A DNA stretch of 12,155 bases. It comes from Dehalococcoidia bacterium (GTDB lineage: Bacteria > Chloroflexota > Dehalococcoidia > UBA2979). Positions 6,535 to 12,155 of this stretch are shown piece after piece (position 1 is the first letter of the stretch; each line of letters opens with the position of its first letter). The stretch is taken from positions 1 through 12,155 of the forward strand of contig SHYP01000021.1 in NCBI GenBank assembly GCA_009692725.1, in the 5' to 3' direction. The notes under the pieces were generated by a model that was given only the letters and a program-made list of their open reading frames with translations, was not told the origin of the DNA and made no database searches. The position numbers and the translations under genes are program-made.

Positions 6535-7812
6535 CTACGCCCGCCGCACGTCCGCGCCCAGCGCCCGCAGCCGCGACTCCAGCTCCGCGTACCCGCGATC
6601 GATGTGCACCACGTCGCGGATCACCGTCTCGCCCTCCGCGCACAGGCCCGCGATCACCACCGCCGCCCCCGCGCGCACGTCCAGCGCGCGCACCCCCATC
6701 CCGAACAGCGGCGTCGGCCCCTCGATCATCACCGCCTGCCCGCCCGTCGTGATCCGCGCGCCCATCGCGCGCAGCTCGCCGACGTACAGCAGCCGGTTCT
6801 CGAACACCCGCTCGTGGATGATCGACACGCCACGCGCCTGCGTCAGCGCCGCCGCCATCGGTGCGTGCAGGTCCGTCGCGAAGCCGGGGTACGGCACCGC
6901 CTGTAGCTGCACCGCCTCCAGCGTCGCGCCGCGCCGCGCGCGCAGGCCGCCCTCGCACGCCTCCACCACCGCCCCCGCCTCGCGCAGCTTCGACACGAGG
7001 CTGTCGAGATGCTCGAGCTCCGCCCCCACCACCTCCACCTCGCCGCCCGTCGCCACCCCCGCCAGCAGGTACGTCCCCGCCTCGATGCGGTCCGGGATGA
7101 TCGAGAACTCCACCCCGTGCAACGCCGCCACGCCCTCGACGATCAGCGTGTTGCCGCCCGCGCCCGCGATGCGCGCGCCCATCGCCTCCAGCAGCGCGCA
7201 CGCCATCGCCACTTCGGGCTCGGCCGCCGCGTTGACGATCGTGGTGGTGCCCTCGGCCAGCACCGCCGCGAACAGCACGTTCACCGTCCCCAGCACGCTC
7301 GGGTAGTCGAGGAACACGCGCGCCCCGCGCAGCCGCGCCGCCCTCGCCACAAAGGCCCCGCCCTCGCGCCCGACCTCCGCCCCCAGCGCGCGGAACCCCG
7401 CCAGGTGCACGTCCAGCGGCCGCACGCCGATCACGTCACCCCCCGGTGGCGGGCACGCCGCCTCCCCCAGCCGTCCGAGCAACGGCCCCATCACCAGGAA
7501 CGACGCGCGCAGCGCCGCCACCCGCTCCGCCGGCGCCGCCGCACCGGACAACGCCCGCGCCTCGATGCGCACGTCGGTGCCGCGCACCTCCACCGCCGCC
7601 CCGAGGTCCGCGAGCAGCCCCGTCATCTCGCCCGTGTCCGCGATCGCCGGCACCCGGTGCAACACCACCGGCTCCGCGGTCAACAGCCCCGCCGCCAGCG
7701 CGTACAGCGCCGCGTTCTTCGACCCAGACACCGCCACCCGCCCACGCAGCGGCCGCCCGCCCCGGATCACCAGCCGCTCCGCCACCGTCACCGCGTTCAC
7801 GCCATCGAGCAT
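6535..7812 (-). CDS. murA: UDP-N-acetylglucosamine 1-carboxyvinyltransferase (Asp-type active site)
   Basis: MurA transfers enolpyruvate from PEP to UDP-GlcNAc, the first committed step of peptidoglycan synthesis in the cytosol. The 425 residues cover the full double-barrel fold of the EPSP synthase family. Conserved residues include K32 and N33 in S-G-S-K-N-A-A, D314 in Y-P-G-F-A-T-D-L, and R406 in H-I-D-R-G-Y. The active-site loop reads P-P-G-G-D-V-I-G-V-R-P: D126 replaces the Cys (C115 of E. coli) that fosfomycin alkylates, a change known from mycobacterial and chlamydial MurA to give intrinsic resistance with activity retained. The ATG at 7810-7812 is the best placed start, although no clear ribosome-binding site precedes it, and the frame is open further upstream. 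It sits between atpC and mreB, separated from atpC by a gene remnant. Confidence 0.95.
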   Translation of the reverse strand: MLDGVNAVTVAERLVIRGGRPLRGRVAVSGSKNAALYALAAGLLTAEPVVLHRVPAIADTGEMTGLLADLGAAVEVRGTDVRIEARALSGAAAPAERVAALRASFLVMGPLLGRLGEAACPPPGGDVIGVRPLDVHLAGFRALGAEVGREGGAFVARAARLRGARVFLDYPSVLGTVNVLFAAVLAEGTTTIVNAAAEPEVAMACALLEAMGARIAGAGGNTLIVEGVAALHGVEFSIIPDRIEAGTYLLAGVATGGEVEVVGAELEHLDSLVSKLREAGAVVEACEGGLRARRGATLEAVQLQAVPYPGFATDLHAPMAAALTQARGVSIIHERVFENRLLYVGELRAMGARITTGGQAVMIEGPTPLFGMGVRALDVRAGAAVVIAGLCAEGETVIRDVVHIDRGYAELESRLRALGADVRRA

Positions 7813-7856
7813 AGTCGGGCGCGCCCCGGCGGGCACCCCTGCGTGGCCCACAGCCC

Positions 7857-8057
7857 TCACCGCACCGCCGCCACAACCAGACTCCGCGCCGCCCCACCAC
7901 CCACGAGCGCCGCCGCAAACGGCGCACCGAGCAGCGACGCGCGATGCAGGTCCGCGACGTTCGCCGCGGGATACGCTTCCGAGTCGCGCGCCTCGCGCTC
8001 CGCGAACGCACACGCCAGCTCCCGCACCACGTCGAGGTCGACACTCGTCTCGCTCAA
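7857..8057 (-). pseudogene. Short remnant resembling the N-terminus of an acyl-CoA dehydrogenase
   Basis: This 66-codon frame, starting at a TTG (8055-8057), is the only coding-like content of the 313 bases between murA and atpC. Its residues F-A-E-R-E-A-R-D-S, Y-P-A-A-N-V-A-D-L-H, A-S-L-L-G-A-P-F and L-V-G-G-G-A follow the order of the N-terminal helices of acyl-CoA dehydrogenases (F-A-E-R..., F-P..., G-L-L-G..., Y-G-G-x-G). Complete members are about 380 residues; the sequence stops just where the first helical domain would continue, and no continuation was found in other frames before murA. I read it as a 5' fragment left after a deletion. It could instead be an unrelated small protein. 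It interrupts an otherwise housekeeping operon. Confidence 0.45.
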
Positions 8058-8119
8058 GCTGCGCTCATGCCGCGTTCATGACGTGCATGGCGTCGGGCAG
8101 CCGTAGCCACACCGCGCCA

Positions 8120-8140
8120 CGCGAGCTACGCCCGCTCGCG
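8120..8140. repeat. Hairpin overlapping the atpC stop codon
   Basis: CGCGAGC (8120-8126) and GCTCGCG (8134-8140) form a 7-bp stem with a 7-base loop; the atpC stop codon (8126-8128) lies at the stem-loop junction. It may stabilise the 3' end of the atp message or weaken readthrough into murA. No T-tract follows, so a true terminator is not supported. Confidence 0.3.
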
Positions 8141-8572
8141 CAGCGACGGCACGCCCGTGCCGTGATAGCGCCGTCGTACGCGCAGGCGCACCAACGCCCG
8201 CTCCGCCGCGAGTCGCGCGCGCAGCACGTTCAGCGCCTCGGCACCCGCGTGCTGGCCGGCGAGGCGGCGCTGCGCACGCTCGCGCGCCGCGTCCGCGCGT
8301 TCCTCGTTGATCTCGTCCGCGCGCTCCGCTGCGTCCGCAAGCACGGTCACGCGATCATGCGCGACCTGCAGGAACCCGCCCAGCAACGCCAGCCCGATGG
8401 TCTCGCCCGGACACACCACCGTCAGCTCGCCGAAGCCGAGGCTCGACATCAGCGCCGTGTGGCTCGGCAGGATCGTGATCTGCCCGTCCGCTGCCGGCAC
8501 GATCAGGCGCAGCACGTCGTCGCGCTGCAACACCGTGCGCTCCGCCGTCACCACCGTCAGCGACAGCGGCAC
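8126..8572 (-). CDS. atpC: F1-ATPase epsilon subunit
   Basis: The epsilon subunit is part of the central rotor stalk and regulates ATP hydrolysis through its C-terminal helices. The 148-residue protein begins with the beta-sandwich typical of the family: V-V-T-A-E-R-T-V-L, then L-I-V-P-A-A-D-G-Q-I-T-I-L-P-S-H-T-A-L (about 23-41) and L-G-F-G-E-L-T-V. It continues into an Arg/Ala/Glu-rich helical hairpin (about 82-137). The start is GTG at 8570-8572, two bases after the atpD stop, so translation is probably coupled to atpD. The C-terminal part is somewhat longer and more basic than in E. coli. Last gene of the atp group. Confidence 0.94.
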   Translation of the reverse strand: MPLSLTVVTAERTVLQRDDVLRLIVPAADGQITILPSHTALMSSLGFGELTVVCPGETIGLALLGGFLQVAHDRVTVLADAAERADEINEERADAARERAQRRLAGQHAGAEALNVLRARLAAERALVRLRVRRRYHGTGVPSLRERA

Positions 8573-8574
8573 GG

Positions 8575-10005
<1,431 letters not shown>

Positions 10006-10021
10006 TCAGCAGTTCGGCCCG

Positions 10022-10906
10022 CTACGCCTCGAGCGCGGCCACGCCGCCCACGATGTCCAGCAGCTCGTTCGTGATCAGCTCTTGCCGTGCCTTGTTGTAG
10101 GTGAGCGTCAGGTCCGCCACCATCTCCCGCGCCGCGTCCGTGGCGGCCCGCATCGCCACCATCCGCGCGGACTGCTCAGACGCCGCGGCGTCCAGCACCG
10201 CCTCGAGGATCTGCATCTCGACGTAGCGCGGCAGCAACGTCTCCAACAGCCGCTCCGGCGACGGCTCGAACAGGAAGTCGACGTTCCCCGCAGCGCTGCC
10301 CTCCGGCGCCGTCACCGGCAGCACCTGCCGCAGCGTCGGGCGCTGCACCGCCGTGTTCACGAAGCGCTGATAGCCCAGGTACACCTGGTCGATCTCCCCG
10401 CGCATGTAGTCGTCCATGACGATCCGCGCAATCGGCAAGATCGCGTTCATACCGGGGTAATCGCCCAGCTCCGTAAACTCCGCAAGCGACGGAAAGCCCG
10501 CGCGCCGGAAGAAGTCCCGCCCCTTGCGCCCCACCGTCAGCACCGACACGCGCTCCACGCGCGGCTGGTGCTCCAGCGCCAGCACCGCGCCCGCGCGATT
10601 CATGTTGGCGTTCAGCCCGCCCGCGAGCCCGCGATCCGCCGTGATGTGGATGAACGCAAAGTGCCGCACCGGCCGCTGCTTGAGCAGCGGGTGCAGCGTG
10701 TCCGGGTCCGCGCTCGCCGCGTACCCCGCCAGCTGCGCCAGCACGCCCCGCATCTGGTCCGCGTACGGCCGCGACGACAACGCGCGATCCTGCGCGCGCC
10801 GCATCTTCGACGCCGCGACCAGCTCCATCGCCTTCGTGACCTTCGAGGTGCTCTCGACGGACCGAATGCGATCACGGATCGCGCGTACTGCGCCGGCGCC
10901 TGCCAT
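10022..10906 (-). CDS. atpG: F1-ATPase gamma subunit
   Basis: Gamma is the central shaft that couples proton-driven ring rotation to beta-site catalysis. The 294 residues begin with the conserved N-terminal helix R-I-R-S-V-E-S-T-S-K-V-T-K-A-M-E-L-V-A-A-S-K-M (written across 14-36). They contain T-A-D-R-G-L-A-G-G-L-N (89-99) and finish with the C-terminal helix R-M-V-A-M-R-A-A-T-D-A-A and N-K-A-R-Q-E-L-I-T-N-E-L-L-D-I-V-G-G. The ATG at 10904-10906 gives exactly the family start. It directly follows an in-frame TAG that ends a 13-codon leader frame with its own ribosome-binding site; the gene's own ribosome-binding site is weak, so coupling is possible. Lies between atpA (100 bases upstream) and atpD. 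Confidence 0.96.
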   Translation of the reverse strand: MAGAGAVRAIRDRIRSVESTSKVTKAMELVAASKMRRAQDRALSSRPYADQMRGVLAQLAGYAASADPDTLHPLLKQRPVRHFAFIHITADRGLAGGLNANMNRAGAVLALEHQPRVERVSVLTVGRKGRDFFRRAGFPSLAEFTELGDYPGMNAILPIARIVMDDYMRGEIDQVYLGYQRFVNTAVQRPTLRQVLPVTAPEGSAAGNVDFLFEPSPERLLETLLPRYVEMQILEAVLDAAASEQSARMVAMRAATDAAREMVADLTLTYNKARQELITNELLDIVGGVAALEA

Positions 10907-10948
10907 CTACCGCCCCGCTCCACGCTCCGCAGCGCTGCTCGCCATCAT
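10907..10948 (-). other. Possible 13-codon leader frame upstream of atpG
   Basis: On the minus strand an ATG-ATG pair begins a 13-codon frame ending in TAG directly next to the atpG ATG (TAGATG, no gap), and in the same frame. A GAGGAA ribosome-binding site (complement of 10956-10961) lies seven bases upstream of it, better than the one for atpG itself. It could deliver ribosomes to atpG by termination-reinitiation, or be chance. The rest of the gap to atpA contains a CACGCGCGCGTG palindrome (10979-10990) and no gene. Confidence 0.25.
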
Positions 10949-11006
10949 CGACCGCTTCCTCGAACCGCCCGCCGTGCGCACGCGCGCGTGAGCCTGCAAC
11001 GCGAGC

Positions 11007-12155
11007 CTAGTACGCGACCGTGCCCTTGAAGTTCGCGATCGCCGCGCGCAGCTGCTCTTCCTGCTCGCTGCCCAGCAGCCCGGACGTCTGGATCACCTCC
11101 ATCAGCCCGCTCGCGCTCGCACGCAGGTACTCGTGCAGACCGCTCTCGAACGCCGCCACCTGCTCCACGGGCACGTCATCGAGATACCCGCGCACGCCCG
11201 CGAACATGATCGACACCTGCTCCGCCAGCGTCTGCGGCCGGAACTGCGGCTGCTTCAGCAGCTCCGTCAGCCGCCGTCCGCGCTCCAGCTGCTGCCGCGT
11301 CGCCGGGTCCAGGTCGTCCGTGCCGAACTGCGCGAACGCCTGGAGCTCGCGGAACTGCGAGAGGTCGAGCCGCAGCGTCCCCGCCACCGACCGCATCGCC
11401 CGCGTCTGCGCCGACCCGCCCACCCGCGATACCGAGATGCCCGGATTGATCGCCGGCCGCTGCCCGGCGTTGAAGATGTCCGCCTCCAAGAAGATCTGCC
11501 CGTCCGTGATCGAGATCACGTTCGTCGGGATGTACGCCGACACGTCGCCCGCCTGCGTCTCGATGATCGGCAGCGCCGTGATCGAGCCGCCACCGTGCGC
11601 CGCGTCCAGCCGCGCCGCGCGCTCCAGCAGCCGCGAGTGCAGGTAGAACACGTCACCCGGGTACGCCTCGCGCCCTGGCGGCCGCTTGAGCAACAGCGAG
11701 ATCTGGCGGTACGCCCACGCGTGCTTTGTCAGATCGTCGTACACGATCAGCACGTCCTTGCCCTGGCCCAAGAAGTACTCCGCCATCGCGCAGCCCGCGT
11801 ACGGCGCGAGGTACTGCAGCGCCGACGACTCCGACGCGCCCGCCACCACCACGATCGTGTGCGCCATCGCACCGTGCTGATCGAGCGTTGCCACCGTCTG
11901 CGCGACCTTCGCGTCCTTCTGGCCGATCGCCACGTACACGCAGATCAAGTCGCCGCCGCGCTGGTTGATGATCGTGTCCAGCGCGATTGCCGTCTTCCCC
12001 GTCGAACGGTCGCCGATGATCAGCTCGCGCTGCCCGCGCCCGATCGGCACCATCGCGTCGATCGCCTTGATCCCCGTCTGCACCGGCTGGCTCACCGACT
12101 GCCGCGACACCACGTCCGGCGCGATGCGGTCCACCGGCAGCCGCTCCGTCGTCGC
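11007..12155 (-). CDS. atpA: F1-ATPase alpha subunit (5' part beyond the window)
   Basis: Alpha alternates with beta in the F1 head and carries non-catalytic nucleotide sites. About 382 residues are visible, running off the right edge in frame; roughly the first 120-130 residues of the usual ~505 are missing. The visible part begins T-E-R-L-P-V and contains [20 protein letters not shown], the P-loop G-D-R-S-T-G-K-T (Ser where Gln is usual), [12 protein letters not shown], and [14 protein letters not shown]. The Arg finger is in [11 protein letters not shown]. The C-terminal helical domain is complete and ends F-K-G-T-V-A-Y before TAG (11007-11009). It is the first visible gene of the atp unit; atpH and the Fo genes would be expected outside the window. 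Confidence 0.97.
   Translation of the reverse strand, partial: ATTERLPVDRIAPDVVSRQSVSQPVQTGIKAIDAMVPIGRGQRELIIGDRSTGKTAIALDTIINQRGGDLICVYVAIGQKDAKVAQTVATLDQHGAMAHTIVVVAGASESSALQYLAPYAGCAMAEYFLGQGKDVLIVYDDLTKHAWAYRQISLLLKRPPGREAYPGDVFYLHSRLLERAARLDAAHGGGSITALPIIETQAGDVSAYIPTNVISITDGQIFLEADIFNAGQRPAINPGISVSRVGGSAQTRAMRSVAGTLRLDLSQFRELQAFAQFGTDDLDPATRQQLERGRRLTELLKQPQFRPQTLAEQVSIMFAGVRGYLDDVPVEQVAAFESGLHEYLRASASGLMEVIQTSGLLGSEQEEQLRAAIANFKGTVAY

Noticed and set aside
3418..6906. A very long open frame of over 1100 codons on the plus strand
   Set aside because: It runs opposite or out of frame to well-supported genes (FGE-like, rex, mreB, murA). It is Arg/His/Pro-rich without any motif, as expected for a shadow frame in high-GC DNA.

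Overview
The window is a high-GC bacterial chromosome segment holding mostly housekeeping genes, with almost every base inside or between recognisable genes. The organism looks like a free-living, walled, respiring or photosynthetic bacterium. It has an F1-ATPase operon, MurA and MreB for peptidoglycan and cell shape, IspH of the MEP isoprenoid pathway, and a Rex redox repressor. High GC, GTG and TTG starts, and the gene mix would suit Chloroflexota (Thermomicrobia-like or a related class), but that assignment is an inference from gene content, not a phylogeny.

Layout. Positions 1-519 (+) hold the 3' part of a lamin-tail-domain-like membrane-anchored protein interrupted by an in-frame TGA. 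A LOG-family phosphoribohydrolase follows at 529-1203 (-), divergent from ispH at 1371-2300 (+). An OmpR-family response regulator with a frameshift lies at 2415-3189 (-). A 307-base intergenic region with repeats separates it from a VanZ-like membrane protein (3497-3970, +). That gene overlaps, tail to tail, a formylglycine-generating-enzyme-like protein without the catalytic cysteines (3937-4698, -). Next is rex (4817-5458, +), preceded by a likely Rex operator and overlapping -10 box.

From 12155 down to 5455 everything is on the minus strand and reads as one probable transcription unit: atpA (partial), atpG, atpD, atpC, a short acyl-CoA-dehydrogenase-like remnant, murA, and an mreB/mbl-type gene. 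The atpDC-murA-mbl order recalls the Bacillus arrangement and joins energy supply to wall synthesis and shape control. The unit meets rex tail to tail, sharing the bases CTAG.

The points most worth a second look are these: MurA carries Asp where the fosfomycin-target Cys normally sits; MreB carries Arg at the conserved phosphate-loop Thr; the sulfatase-modifying-factor homologue lacks both catalytic Cys; the response regulator has lost the acidic pair and the Lys of its receiver and is frameshifted; and there are three TCGTT repeats at exact 11-base spacing just upstream of the regulator. I saw no CRISPR array, insertion sequence, tRNA or rRNA, and I do not see clear evidence of a new defence or biosynthetic system.
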